Assembly (NCBI GenBank): GCA_963704295.1
Contig: OY969884.1
Location: 1,488,001-1,552,000 of the forward strand
DNA from: JACCVL01 sp963704295
GTDB lineage: Bacteria > Actinomycetota > Actinomycetes > Propionibacteriales > Nocardioidaceae
DNA length: 64,000 nt
Direction: 5' to 3'
Shown here piece by piece: positions 16,538 to 24,833 of this stretch. The position numbers were made by a program, and so were the translations under genes. A model generated the notes under the pieces. That model worked only from the letters and a program-made list of their open reading frames with translations, was not told the origin of the DNA and did not search any database. Position 1 is the first letter of the stretch, and every line of letters starts with the position of its first letter.

Positions 16538-19252
16538 TCAGCCCGCTCGCTGGTCACCCAGCGCGTCGACGACGTCGGTTCGTGAGGCGACGCCGAGCTT
16601 GTGCAGGATGTTGGACACGTGGACCGCAGCGGTCTTGGGCGAGATGAACAGGCGCCGGGCGAGTTCGGCGTTGGTCAGCCCGTCGGCGACCAGGACCGCC
16701 ACCTCACGCTCGCGCCGCGTCAGCGCCGCCGGGCCGGTGGCCGCCCGGCCGCCGGCGACGGTCTCCAGCCCCAGGCGTGACCGCAGCTCCTTCAGCTGAT
16801 CCACCCGCCAGCCACGCCAGCGGGCCAGCAGGTCCCCGGCGGCGGCGGCATGCTCGGCCGCGGCGGGTGAGCGTCCGGCCGCCAGCAGGCAGCGGCCGGC
16901 ACCCACGTGCGCGGTGCCGCGCACCGAGGGCAACATCTCGACCGCCTCGGCCACCAGTGCGTAACCCTCGCCGGCCGCCTCCGCCTCCCCCCGCACCTCG
17001 GAGAGCTGCGCGTCCACGAGAGCGCGGTACTCCGGTGTCGCGTGCTCGTCCAGCAGCTCGCGGCCCATCTCGCGCAACCGGTCCGCCGGCAGTCCAGCGA
17101 ACAGGGCGGCGGACACCAGGTCGTGGGCCTGTGACTCGCTGCGCCACGACTGCCCGGCCAGGCCGGCGAGGATCTCGTCGAGGAGCCGGTCGGCCTCGTC
17201 GGGGTCCCCACGCCGGCAGGCGAGGTGGAAGGCCAGGCCCGGCACCCCGACCCCGGCGATCCGGGCCTGCGCTCGGAGGTCGTCGATGATCCCGGCGGCC
17301 TCGTCGAGCCGGTTCGCCTCGAGATAGAGCCCGGCGAGGAAGACCGAGTGGTAGTCGGCCCGGCGGCCCCGGCGCAGGTAGCTCTGCTCCCGCTCCCGGC
17401 CGCGCTCCAGCGCCGCGGTCGCAGCCGCCAGGTCCCCCTGGCGCAGCGCCAGCCGGGCGCTTCCCTGGAAGTACGCCGCGACCGACAGCGACTCGAACCC
17501 CGCCCGCTCCGCGTCGGTGCGCATCCGCTCCAGCATCTCGGCATGTTCGGCAGGAGAGGTCGGCGGTGCCTGCGTCGCCAGCACGTGCAACGCCCGCGCC
17601 GCCAGCACCCACTCCCCGAGCGCCTCCGCCTCGGTGACGACGTCCGCGAGCAACGCGCGGCCCTCGTCGCTCGTCGCCGCCCGCTCGGTCAGTGCCCCAC
17701 CCTTCTCGACCTGGGCGGCCAGCCGTACCCGCGGCAGGTCGAGCTCGTCGGCCAGGACCAGCGCGCGGTCGGCCCACTCCAGCGCCTCGTCGACGTCGTC
17801 ACTGAGCCAGCACGCCTGTGCCACCGCGGTCATCGCCCGGGCCTGGTCGGCGCCCGGGCTCAGTTCCGCGATGAGCTGTTCGACCTCCACGGTCAGCGCA
17901 CGCATCTGCTCGGTGTCGTCCAGCTCCCAGGCCAGCCGGATCAGCAGGTACAGCGCGTCCGCGCGCTCGCTGGCCGTCGGAGCCCGGTCCCGCCAGGAGC
18001 AGGCGTAGCCCACGGCGTCGTCGACCAGTCCCGCCAGCCAGGCGGCTCGGGCCGCCGCGGAGAGCAGCTCGACGTCGTCCCCCGCCTCGGTCAGCCCCAG
18101 CTCCGCCAACTGGAGCGCCTGGTAGGCGGACCCGATGGACAGGTACAGCGCGGCACCCCGGCGGGCGGCGTCGAGCATGTCGTCGTACCTGCCCGCGGCG
18201 TGCGCGTGCCGGGCCACCATCGCCGGGTCGGAGCCGCCGCCGGCCAGCAGGGTGTCGAGGGCGGCCTCGTGCAGCCGCCGACGCTGTCGACCGAGCAGCT
18301 GGTCGGCGATCGCCTCCCGGACAAGCGCGTGCCGGAAGCTGAGCTCGTCGTCCCCGGACTCCACCAGCACACCGCCGGTGACGAGGGCCCGCAGCACCGC
18401 TATCAGCTCCTCCTCGGACGTGTCGGTCACCGCCGCGAGCAGGTCGAACGGCACCCGGTGGCCGAGCACTGCCGCCGCCTCGACGACCCGCCTGGCCTCG
18501 GGGTCGAGATCGTCGACCTGCCGACGCAGCAGCTCGGCGAGGTTCCACGGCAGCGGGTTCTCGCAGAGCGTCTCCAGGTCGGTGGCCTCCTGACCGCGGA
18601 CCAGCTCCTCCAGGAAGAACGGGTTGCCGCCGGTGCGCTGGTGCAGCGCGGCAACCGCCCGGTACGGCGCCGGCGCGCCGGTGAGAGCGGCCAGCAGCGC
18701 GGCGGTATCCGCCTCACTGAGCCGCTGCAGGCTGACGTGGGTGACGTCGTGCTGGCGCTCCAGCCGCTCCAGCAGGGCTGCCACGGGGCGCCGGCTGCTC
18801 ACCTGCTCGGGCCGATAGCTGGCCACGAGCAGCCGGGGGCCGGGGTGCTCCGCGAGCCGTTCGAACAGCGCCGCGCTCTCCGAGTCGGCCCAGTGCAGGT
18901 CCTCGATGACGATGACGGCCGGCCGGTCCCCCAGCAGGTCGTCCACGATCGACAGCCCGGTGTGCAACCGCTCGACCGGGTTCCGGGCGGGGTCCACGAG
19001 CGCGGCGAGCCGGTCTTCGGGGATGTCGAAGCGCCCGTCCACGGCGTCCAGCAGCACCTCGTACGGGCGCGCCAGCGATCCGGGCTCGGCGTGGCCGACG
19101 AGTACCACCGGGTCGTCGCCGACGGTGGCGAGCAGCTCACGGATCAACCGGGTCTTGCCGATCCCGGGCTCACCGGCCACCACGGCCACCTGTGGGCGGC
19201 GGGAGGCGACGAGCCGGCTCAGGAGCCGGAGCTCGCCGTCCCTCCCGACCAT
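16538..19252 (-). CDS. LuxR-family transcriptional regulator with AAA ATPase (LAL/MalT type)
   Basis: Large ATP-binding regulator of the LuxR family, 904 residues. It opens with a GRDGEL motif and an AAA_16 ATPase: Walker A GEPGIGKT (about 26-33), Walker B VIVIEDLHWAD. A long TPR-like helical middle (about 330-830) follows, then a C-terminal LuxR helix-turn-helix (LTRREREVAVLVADGLTNAE…RLFISPKTAAVHVSNILHKLG). The stop of the preceding 69-residue gene overlaps ATG 19252 as TGATG, which fixes this start. It precedes the DUF6220-like and multicopper oxidase genes on the same strand by 90 nt and may regulate them. Confidence 0.92.
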   Translation of the reverse strand: MVGRDGELRLLSRLVASRRPQVAVVAGEPGIGKTRLIRELLATVGDDPVVLVGHAEPGSLARPYEVLLDAVDGRFDIPEDRLAALVDPARNPVERLHTGLSIVDDLLGDRPAVIVIEDLHWADSESAALFERLAEHPGPRLLVASYRPEQVSSRRPVAALLERLERQHDVTHVSLQRLSEADTAALLAALTGAPAPYRAVAALHQRTGGNPFFLEELVRGQEATDLETLCENPLPWNLAELLRRQVDDLDPEARRVVEAAAVLGHRVPFDLLAAVTDTSEEELIAVLRALVTGGVLVESGDDELSFRHALVREAIADQLLGRQRRRLHEAALDTLLAGGGSDPAMVARHAHAAGRYDDMLDAARRGAALYLSIGSAYQALQLAELGLTEAGDDVELLSAAARAAWLAGLVDDAVGYACSWRDRAPTASERADALYLLIRLAWELDDTEQMRALTVEVEQLIAELSPGADQARAMTAVAQACWLSDDVDEALEWADRALVLADELDLPRVRLAAQVEKGGALTERAATSDEGRALLADVVTEAEALGEWVLAARALHVLATQAPPTSPAEHAEMLERMRTDAERAGFESLSVAAYFQGSARLALRQGDLAAATAALERGREREQSYLRRGRRADYHSVFLAGLYLEANRLDEAAGIIDDLRAQARIAGVGVPGLAFHLACRRGDPDEADRLLDEILAGLAGQSWRSESQAHDLVSAALFAGLPADRLREMGRELLDEHATPEYRALVDAQLSEVRGEAEAAGEGYALVAEAVEMLPSVRGTAHVGAGRCLLAAGRSPAAAEHAAAAGDLLARWRGWRVDQLKELRSRLGLETVAGGRAATGPAALTRREREVAVLVADGLTNAELARRLFISPKTAAVHVSNILHKLGVASRTDVVDALGDQRAG

Positions 19253-19461
19253 CACCGGGGCGGCGCCGCCGCGCGATCTCCCCACCGGATCAATGTATCG
19301 CCGGACCGCAGGCCGAACCGCAGCCCCGACCAACGCCTGCCGGGCTGGGCGGTGGTCGGCCGGCGCCTCGCGGCGGTGAGCCGCCGGCGCTGGTCAGCCT
19401 CGTCGATCAGCTCTTGGTGACGGTCCTGTGCCAGCTGGACTGCCAGGTCTGGTGACAGCAT
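19252..19461 (-). CDS. Small conserved-looking protein of 69 residues, coupled to the LuxR regulator
   Basis: Begins MLSPDLAVQLAQDRHQELI, followed by a basic, Arg-rich tail. Short actinobacterial proteins with this kind of beginning (a helix with AQDR-ELxxEA) are common and uncharacterised. Support for coding: a good ribosome binding site (GAGAGGAAG) before ATG 19461, and a stop that overlaps the regulator's ATG as TGATG. The 238 nt upstream to 19699 holds the promoter region of this operon and of the divergent oxidoreductase, including a 14-bp direct repeat. Confidence 0.7.
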   Translation of the reverse strand: MLSPDLAVQLAQDRHQELIDEADQRRRLTAARRRPTTAQPGRRWSGLRFGLRSGDTLIRWGDRAAAPPR

Positions 19462-19562
19462 CTGGATCGCTTCCTCTCGGGTTGTTGGTGGACGCGATCC
19501 ATCCTGCTTCGGTAATGGGCTCCTGCCATCGGTAGCCGTTACCTATCTTTTTTCGGTGGGAC

Positions 19563-19607
19563 TGCCTAGCCGGCCGGGCTGCCGCCCTAGGTATGCCTAG
19601 CCGGCCG
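19563..19607. repeat. 14-bp direct repeat (possible operator) in a divergent promoter region
   Basis: TGCCTAGCCGGCCG occurs at 19563-19576 and again, identically, at 19594-19607. The start-to-start distance is 31 bp, close to three helical turns, so a regulator could bind both on the same DNA face. The repeat lies between the LuxR-operon start at 19461 and the F420 oxidoreductase start at 19700. A nearby partial inverted sequence (GGTAACGGCTACC around 19540) may be part of the same control region. Confidence 0.5.
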
Positions 19608-19699
19608 CCGGATGTTTGGTGACCGGGGCAGGGGGTAGCCACACGGCACACCCTCCCGCCGCTGCAGGTGCGGGGTTCGCGAAGCAGAAGGGGCACCGG

Positions 19700-20656
19700 A
19701 TGCGGATCGGCTACTTCCTGTCCTGCGAGGAGTACACCCCCGCGGAGCTGCTGGAGCAGGCTCGGATGGCGCAGGACGCAGGCTTCGAGGCGCTGTGGAT
19801 CAGTGACCACTACCACCCGTGGAACGACGAGCAGGGTCAGAGCCCGTTCGTCTGGTCGGTGGTGGGCGCGCTGGCCCAGGTGTGTGACCTGCCCGTGACG
19901 ACCGCGGTCACCTGTCCCACGGTCCGCACCCATCCCGCGGTGATCGCTCAGGCCGCGGCGACCAGCGCGGTCATGCACAACGGCCGGTTCGTGCTCGGGG
20001 TCGGCACCGGCGAAGCGCTGAACGAGCACATCCTCGGCGATCCCTGGCCGTCCATCGACACCCGGCTGGAGATGCTGGAGGAGGCCGTCGACGTGATGCG
20101 CCAGCTGTGGCAGGGCGGCTTCGTCAGCCGTCGTGGCCGGCACTACACGGTGGACCACGCCCGGATCTACACGCTGCCCGACGAGCCGCCCCCGGTGTAC
20201 GTCTCCGCGTTCGGCCCCAAGGCGGTCGAGGTGGCGGGCCGGATCGGTGACGGGTACGTCGGCACCTCCCCGGACGCGGACCTGATCGAGAGGTTCCGCG
20301 CGGCCGGTGGCGCCGGCAAGCCGGCTCAGGGCGGGTTCAAGGTCTGCTTCGCCGACGACCGGGACACCGGCGTGGAGATCGCGCACCGGTTGTGGGCGAA
20401 CAGCGGGGTCCCGGGCGAGCTGGCCCAGGTGTTGCCTTCACCCCGGCACTTCGAGCAGGTGTCACAACTGGTGACCGAGCAGATGACGCGGGACTCGGTG
20501 GTCTGCGGGCCGGACGTCGCGGCCCACGTCGAGCAGGCGCGGACCTACCTCGGCGCCGGTTACGACGAGGTCTACGTGGCGAACATGGGCCCGCACTACG
20601 CCGGGTTCATGCGGCTGTGGCGAGACGAGGTGCTGCCGGAGCTCCGCCGGACCTGA
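19700..20656 (+). CDS. LLM class F420-dependent oxidoreductase (TIGR03557 family)
   Basis: TIM-barrel oxidoreductase of 318 residues that uses coenzyme F420. Features of TIGR03557 are clear: MRIGYFLSCEEYTP at the start, WISDHYHPWNDEQGQSPFVW (split, with the H-P-W-N-D-x-Q cofactor loop), GRFVLGVGTGEALNEHI and VYVSAFGPKAVEVAGRIGDGYV. The fold is like F420-dependent glucose-6-phosphate dehydrogenase, but members of this subgroup have unknown substrates. ATG 19700 with an AAGGGG ribosome site is used; the frame is open upstream. Divergent from the LuxR operon. Confidence 0.93.
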   Translation: MRIGYFLSCEEYTPAELLEQARMAQDAGFEALWISDHYHPWNDEQGQSPFVWSVVGALAQVCDLPVTTAVTCPTVRTHPAVIAQAAATSAVMHNGRFVLGVGTGEALNEHILGDPWPSIDTRLEMLEEAVDVMRQLWQGGFVSRRGRHYTVDHARIYTLPDEPPPVYVSAFGPKAVEVAGRIGDGYVGTSPDADLIERFRAAGGAGKPAQGGFKVCFADDRDTGVEIAHRLWANSGVPGELAQVLPSPRHFEQVSQLVTEQMTRDSVVCGPDVAAHVEQARTYLGAGYDEVYVANMGPHYAGFMRLWRDEVLPELRRT

Positions 20657-20672
20657 CCGGCCGAGGGGCCGG
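20657..20672. terminator. GC hairpin at a convergent gene end
   Basis: CCGGCC-GAGG-GGCCGG starts directly after the oxidoreductase stop codon. A six-base-pair perfect stem with a four-base loop sits between this gene and the convergent VCBS gene (stop at 20692), so it may end transcripts from both sides. No U-tract is present. Confidence 0.45.
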
Positions 20673-20691
20673 CGCACCTCGACCCCTGTCG

Positions 20692-22770
20692 TCACTGCAC
20701 ATTCGCGCTGACCGCCGCTTTGCCACCGAGGGTGAACGTGCACGTCCGCGCCTTGTTGCCGCCGCTCGAACAGGCACCGGACCACACCGCGTCGCGGCCG
20801 TTCGACACGCTCAGAGTCACCGACGTGCCGAGAGCGAACGACGCCGCCCCGGTGCCGCCCACGGCGACGTTGATGCCGGTGGGGCTCGAGGTCACCCGCT
20901 CCCCGGAGCGTCCGGTGGCCGTCACGGTCAGAGTCGCCGACGGAGTGGGTTCGCCTGTCGGTGCCACGGTCAGCGCCGCGCTGCGGGTGGCACCGCCGTA
21001 CGAGCCGCTGATGGTCGCCGCCGTGGACGTGCTGACCGCGACGGTGCTCACCGAGAAGACCGCGGTGGTGGCACCGGCTGCGATCGTCACGCTGGTCGGG
21101 ACGGTGGCAGCGGGCGAGCTGGACGACAGGGGGACCGTCGCCCCACCGGTCGGCGCCGGTGCGCTGAGCGCCACGGTTCCCTGGGCGCCGTTGCCGCCCG
21201 CGACCGTGGTCGGACCGAGCGTGATCGTCGTCAGGGCGGGCGCGGTGGCCACCGCCTGCGGGGTGAACCGGCGGACCGTCGACCACGGGCCCGCCGTCCC
21301 GGCGGCGCTGATCCCGCGCACCCGCCACCAGTGTCGACGCGCGGCGAGGGTGGGGAGGGCGAGCTGGGAGGTCGTCACGACCTGGTCGACGACGAAGGGA
21401 GACCCGAAGGTGCTCGAGTCGTCGACCTGCACGCGATACGTGCTCGCGCCTGCGGTGTCCGTCCAATCCAGCGACACCGGCTGCGCCGGGGTCCCGTCCT
21501 GCACGGGACTGAGCAACGTCGGCGTCCCCGGCGTCGTCGGGGGTGCAGCGCCGGTGGAGTTGAGCAGCACCGCGAAGGACGGGGCGGCGCCGACCACGCC
21601 GAGGGTGAGGTCCGGCTTGGCGTCGCCGTTGAGGTCCGCGGCCTCGATCGCGAAGCCACCGAGGCTCGACTTGGGCGGCGGGGCCAGGTACATCACCGGC
21701 GACTGGAACGTGCCGTCCCCATTGCCGTTGCGCACCTGCAGGAGCCCCGCGGTTCCGTCGCCGAGGGTGATCGCAAGGTCCTGGAACCCGTCCCCGTTGT
21801 AGTCGGCGACCGCCTGGAACTGCGGGAACCGCTGTCCCGGGTCGGTGAGGATCAACGGAGGCCGGAAGGTGCCGTCACCGTTGCCGATCAGGACGGCGGT
21901 CCGGCTGCCGTTGTGCGGCAGCGCCACCACGAGGTCGACCAGCCCGTCCCGGTCGAAGTCGCCGACATCGACATCAGTGCCGTTCACCCCGAACGTGTCC
22001 GCGGTCAGCGTGATCGTCGGTTGCTGGGTGAACGTCCCGTCCCCGTGGCCACGGAGCAGGTACAGCCGGGACGAGTCCCCGCCGACGGCGAGGTCCTTGT
22101 GGCCGTCCCGGTCGAAGTCGCCGACGGCGATCTTCGCCATCCCCCGGCCGACCTCCACCTCGCGCGGGGGTTGGAAGGTGCCGTCGCCGTTGCCCAGCAG
22201 CACCGACATCGTCGTCCCGGTGACGCACGGTGCGGTGAAGCAAGCGATCGAGTGGGCGACCAGAAGGTCGGGCCGAGTGTCGTGGTCGAGATCGGTGGCG
22301 ACCACGGCCGGCGAGTCCAGCCCGGTCGTGTTCGCGACGTTCACGGCCGCCTCGAAGCTCCCGTCCCCGCGGCCCATCAGCAGCGAGAGACTGGTCTGCG
22401 GGCTGTTGATGGTGACGGCCAGGTCGATCCGTCCGTCCCGGTTGAAGTCCGCCGCGGCCAGGTCCTGCGTCCAGTCCGCGACCGGGTACTCCACCCGGGC
22501 GCCGAACGCGCCGCCGCCCTGGTTGAGCAGCACCGCGACCGACTGGGCGCCCTGCCCGGCCACGTCGGGCCGGCCGTCACCGTTGAAGTCCGCGACGACG
22601 TGGTTGTTGCCGAGCTGCTGATGGTCGGCCCGCAGGAAGGTGGGGGCCGTCGTCGCGCCGGCGGCGTAGCCCCCCACCAGCCCAGCGGCCACGATGGCGA
22701 GCACGACGAGCGCGCCAGGCGCGCGCCGCCCCAGTCGCCCCCCATGATCCGTACGCGTCGGTGTGACCAT
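20692..22770 (-). CDS. Secreted VCBS/FG-GAP beta-propeller protein with Fn3-like and Ig-like domains
   Basis: Exported 692-residue adhesin-like protein. A hydrophobic segment (about residues 20-40) is followed by seven FG-GAP/VCBS repeats, each with a calcium loop such as DFNGDGRPD, DFNRDGRID, DFDRDGHKD or DYNGDGFQD (about 60-360), which should close into a beta-propeller. Then come an Fn3-like module (SLDWTDTAGASTYRVQVD), an Ig-like module with TTITLGPTTVAGG and a short C-terminal domain with two cysteines (WSGACSS…ARTCTF), resembling InlB B-repeats. A role in surface binding is inferred. It is divergent from the gene at 22888. Confidence 0.88.
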   Translation of the reverse strand: MVTPTRTDHGGRLGRRAPGALVVLAIVAAGLVGGYAAGATTAPTFLRADHQQLGNNHVVADFNGDGRPDVAGQGAQSVAVLLNQGGGAFGARVEYPVADWTQDLAAADFNRDGRIDLAVTINSPQTSLSLLMGRGDGSFEAAVNVANTTGLDSPAVVATDLDHDTRPDLLVAHSIACFTAPCVTGTTMSVLLGNGDGTFQPPREVEVGRGMAKIAVGDFDRDGHKDLAVGGDSSRLYLLRGHGDGTFTQQPTITLTADTFGVNGTDVDVGDFDRDGLVDLVVALPHNGSRTAVLIGNGDGTFRPPLILTDPGQRFPQFQAVADYNGDGFQDLAITLGDGTAGLLQVRNGNGDGTFQSPVMYLAPPPKSSLGGFAIEAADLNGDAKPDLTLGVVGAAPSFAVLLNSTGAAPPTTPGTPTLLSPVQDGTPAQPVSLDWTDTAGASTYRVQVDDSSTFGSPFVVDQVVTTSQLALPTLAARRHWWRVRGISAAGTAGPWSTVRRFTPQAVATAPALTTITLGPTTVAGGNGAQGTVALSAPAPTGGATVPLSSSSPAATVPTSVTIAAGATTAVFSVSTVAVSTSTAATISGSYGGATRSAALTVAPTGEPTPSATLTVTATGRSGERVTSSPTGINVAVGGTGAASFALGTSVTLSVSNGRDAVWSGACSSGGNKARTCTFTLGGKAAVSANVQ

Positions 22771-22875
22771 GGCGTTCGCCTCCCGAGCCGCGGGGGCCTC
22801 CGTCCCAGCATGGACTCAACGGGCGGCCCCAGGTAGTGGACCTTGGTCGTAGACCCCGTTGCCGGCAGTGCTCGC

Positions 22876-22881
22876 TACGGT
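22876..22881 (+). promoter_or_regulatory. -10 element of a probable leaderless promoter
   Basis: TACGGT with 6 nt to GTG 22888; this spacing decides the start codon of the following gene. Confidence 0.5.
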
Positions 22882-22887
22882 GGTCCG

Positions 22888-23385
22888 GTGCCCGATCTGC
22901 AGCAGCTGCTGGCGACGTACCTGAACGACCACCTGCTGGGCGCCACCGCGGGAGTCGACCTCTTCCACCGGGCTGCCGGATCGCACCGCGGCAGCGAGCT
23001 GGGCGCGGAGCTGCACCAGCTCGCGCACGAGGTGGCCGAGGACCGCCAGACGCTGTTGGCGATCATGGCCGACCTCGGCGTCACGCCCAGCCAGGTCCGC
23101 GTGCTCGCCGGCCACGTGGCCGAGAGGCTGGGGCGGCTGAAGCCGAACGGAACACTCCTGACCCGCTCGCCCCTGACTGACATCGTGGAGCTGGAGGGGA
23201 TGCGGGTGGCGGTGCTGGCGAAGACCTCCGGCTGGGAACTGCTGCGCTCCGTCTGCGAGCTGGAGCCGCGGCTCGACCCGGGGCGGGTGGACGGCCTGCT
23301 CGAGCGAGCGGCGGACCAGCGGGACCGGCTTGCCGCGCTGCACGTCCGGGTCGGTCGGGAGCGGTTGGCGACCGCGACCAGCTAG
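22888..23385 (+). CDS. Conserved helical protein of unknown function (165 aa, ferritin-like layout)
   Basis: All-helical protein beginning with PDLQQLLATYLNDHLLGATAGVDLFHRAA and continuing EHQLAHEV-type helices (ELHQLAHEVAEDRQTLLAIMADLG). It has the look of a four-helix, ferritin-like or DinB-like bundle known from many actinobacteria, but I see no complete metal-binding motif, so no enzyme activity is claimed. The frame is open from 22843, but GTG 22888 lies 6 nt after a TACGGT -10 element, so a leaderless start is preferred. Divergent from the secreted beta-propeller gene. Confidence 0.78.
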   Translation: MPDLQQLLATYLNDHLLGATAGVDLFHRAAGSHRGSELGAELHQLAHEVAEDRQTLLAIMADLGVTPSQVRVLAGHVAERLGRLKPNGTLLTRSPLTDIVELEGMRVAVLAKTSGWELLRSVCELEPRLDPGRVDGLLERAADQRDRLAALHVRVGRERLATATS

Positions 23386-23496
23386 CGCGGCGACCACCGC
23401 CGGGTCGGTGGGCGTGGGCTGACCGTGCGGGCGGATCGGCGCGCCGTTCGGCCGAGCTGAGGGCTTGTGCGCTTCCCCCGGCGGACGCCTTGTTCC

Positions 23497-23502
23497 TACG
23501 GT
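23497..23502 (+). promoter_or_regulatory. Candidate -10 element for the SipW secretion operon
   Basis: TACGGT about 55 nt upstream of ATG 23557; the leader also holds the ribosome site GAGAGGA. No convincing -35 is seen. Confidence 0.35.
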
Positions 23503-23556
23503 CCTTCAACGGCGGCGGTCTCATGACGCGCCGCTGCCCCGAGAGGACCGAGAACG

Positions 23557-24207
23557 ATGACCGACACCCACCAGTCTGACCTCGAGCCTGGCCTCGAGCC
23601 TGACGTCGAGGTCGACCGCAGTGGTCGCACCCGTCGCCTCCTGGCGACCGGGCTCGCACTGACCTGCTTCGCCTCGCTGATCAGCGTCGGTGTGCTCGCC
23701 GTGTTCACCGACACCGAGACGGTGGGCGCGAACGCCTTCTCCACCGGCACGATCGACATCACCACAACGCCGACCAGCGCTCTGGTGTCGTTCAGCAACA
23801 TGGTGCCCGGCGACCAGGTGACCAACAGCCTGGTGATCACGAACGCCGCCGGCAGCGCCGCATTGCGCTATGCCGTCTCGTCGGTCGCCACCAACACCGA
23901 CAGCAAGGGCCTCAAGGACCAGCTGGTGATGACCGTCAAGACCATCGACGTGACGACGCCGGCGACCCCGTGTGACAACTTCGACGGCACCCAGCTCTAC
24001 ACCGGTGACCTGGACTCGACCGCCGGCAAGATCATCGGAGACGCGGCTCAGGGCGCGCAGGCCGGCGACCGCAACCTGGCGGTGTCCGGGAGCGAGACGC
24101 TGTGCTTCCGGGTCTCCCTGCCGCTGTCCACCGGCAACGCGTTCAAGAGCGCCAGTAGCACCGCGACCTTCACCTTCGACGCCGAGCAGACGACCAACAA
24201 CCCGTGA
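23557..24207 (+). CDS. TasA/CalY-like secreted protein with SipW-dependent signal peptide
   Basis: A 216-residue exported protein, first gene of a three-gene operon. After a charged N-terminus (residues 1-28) a hydrophobic segment (LLATGLALTCFASLISVGVLAVFTD in two halves) leads to TDTETVGANAFSTGTIDITT, the typical junction of SipW-processed proteins such as TasA and camelysin. The mature domain is a jelly-roll-like beta protein with VPGDQVTNSLVITNAAGSAALRYAV and a probable disulfide pair (PCDNFDG…LCFRVSLP). TasA homologues polymerise into fibres in biofilm matrix; whether this one does is inference. Its stop overlaps the peptidase start as GTGA. Confidence 0.88.
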   Translation: MTDTHQSDLEPGLEPDVEVDRSGRTRRLLATGLALTCFASLISVGVLAVFTDTETVGANAFSTGTIDITTTPTSALVSFSNMVPGDQVTNSLVITNAAGSAALRYAVSSVATNTDSKGLKDQLVMTVKTIDVTTPATPCDNFDGTQLYTGDLDSTAGKIIGDAAQGAQAGDRNLAVSGSETLCFRVSLPLSTGNAFKSASSTATFTFDAEQTTNNP

Positions 24208-24833
24208 CGATGACGGACACCCCGGCGGCCGCCCCCTCCCGTTCCCCTGGCGGGAGGGGGCGGTCGCCGCGGAGCCGGTGGGCGCGCCGCCTCGGCTTCG
24301 GCCTGCTCCTGGCACTGATCGCAGTGCCGGCGCTGGCGAGTGTCCCGGCCGCGCTGGGGTACGGCGTCCTCACCGTCCACAGCGGCAGCATGGAGGGCAC
24401 CGCCCCGATCGGCAGCGCCGTGGTGACCCGGTCGCTCGAGCCGGACCAGGTCCGGGTCGACGACGTGATCCTGGTCCGAGCGGAGACCGCCGGGATCACC
24501 GCACCGGGGGTGCTGCACCGAGTCATCTCCCGCCGGGTGGAGCGGGGCGGCGAGGTGGTGCTCCGCACCAAGGGTGACGCCAATCCCAAGCCGGACCCGC
24601 TGCCGTACGTGCTCAGCGGAACCACGATGACGCCGGTGCTGATCGTCCCCTACGTCGGCTACGCGCTGGCGTTCGTGCGCACTCCGGTCGGCTGGACCGC
24701 GGTGGTCGCGCTGCCCGCGACCGTCCTGCTGTGGCTGCAGCTGCAGGCCATCTGGGCGAAGCCGCGTCGGCGGCCCGGCTCCCCCAGGCCCCCGACCCCG
24801 GTTCTGCCTCGGCCCGATCATGTGGCGGCGTAA
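24204..24833 (+). CDS. sipW: SipW/ER-type signal peptidase I (S26B)
   Basis: Membrane-bound serine protease, 209 residues, that removes signal peptides. Segment 30-55 is a membrane helix, followed by the catalytic serine in VHSGSMEGT (Ser62). In place of the usual lysine is histidine, in GVLHRVISRR (His105), and an aspartate region RTKGDANPKPDP follows; Ser-His-Asp is the signature of archaeal/ER-type and SipW enzymes. A second hydrophobic segment (VIVPYVGYALAFVRTPVGWTA) is near 150. GTG 24204 overlaps the preceding stop codon; ATG 24210 is an alternative. It lies between two genes whose products share the same signal-peptide junction, so these are its probable substrates. Confidence 0.9.
   Translation: MTMTDTPAAAPSRSPGGRGRSPRSRWARRLGFGLLLALIAVPALASVPAALGYGVLTVHSGSMEGTAPIGSAVVTRSLEPDQVRVDDVILVRAETAGITAPGVLHRVISRRVERGGEVVLRTKGDANPKPDPLPYVLSGTTMTPVLIVPYVGYALAFVRTPVGWTAVVALPATVLLWLQLQAIWAKPRRRPGSPRPPTPVLPRPDHVAA

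Noticed and set aside
22843..22887. Earlier start of the 165-residue helical protein
   Set aside because: GTG 22888 sits at leaderless distance from TACGGT, and the additional residues show no family-like features.
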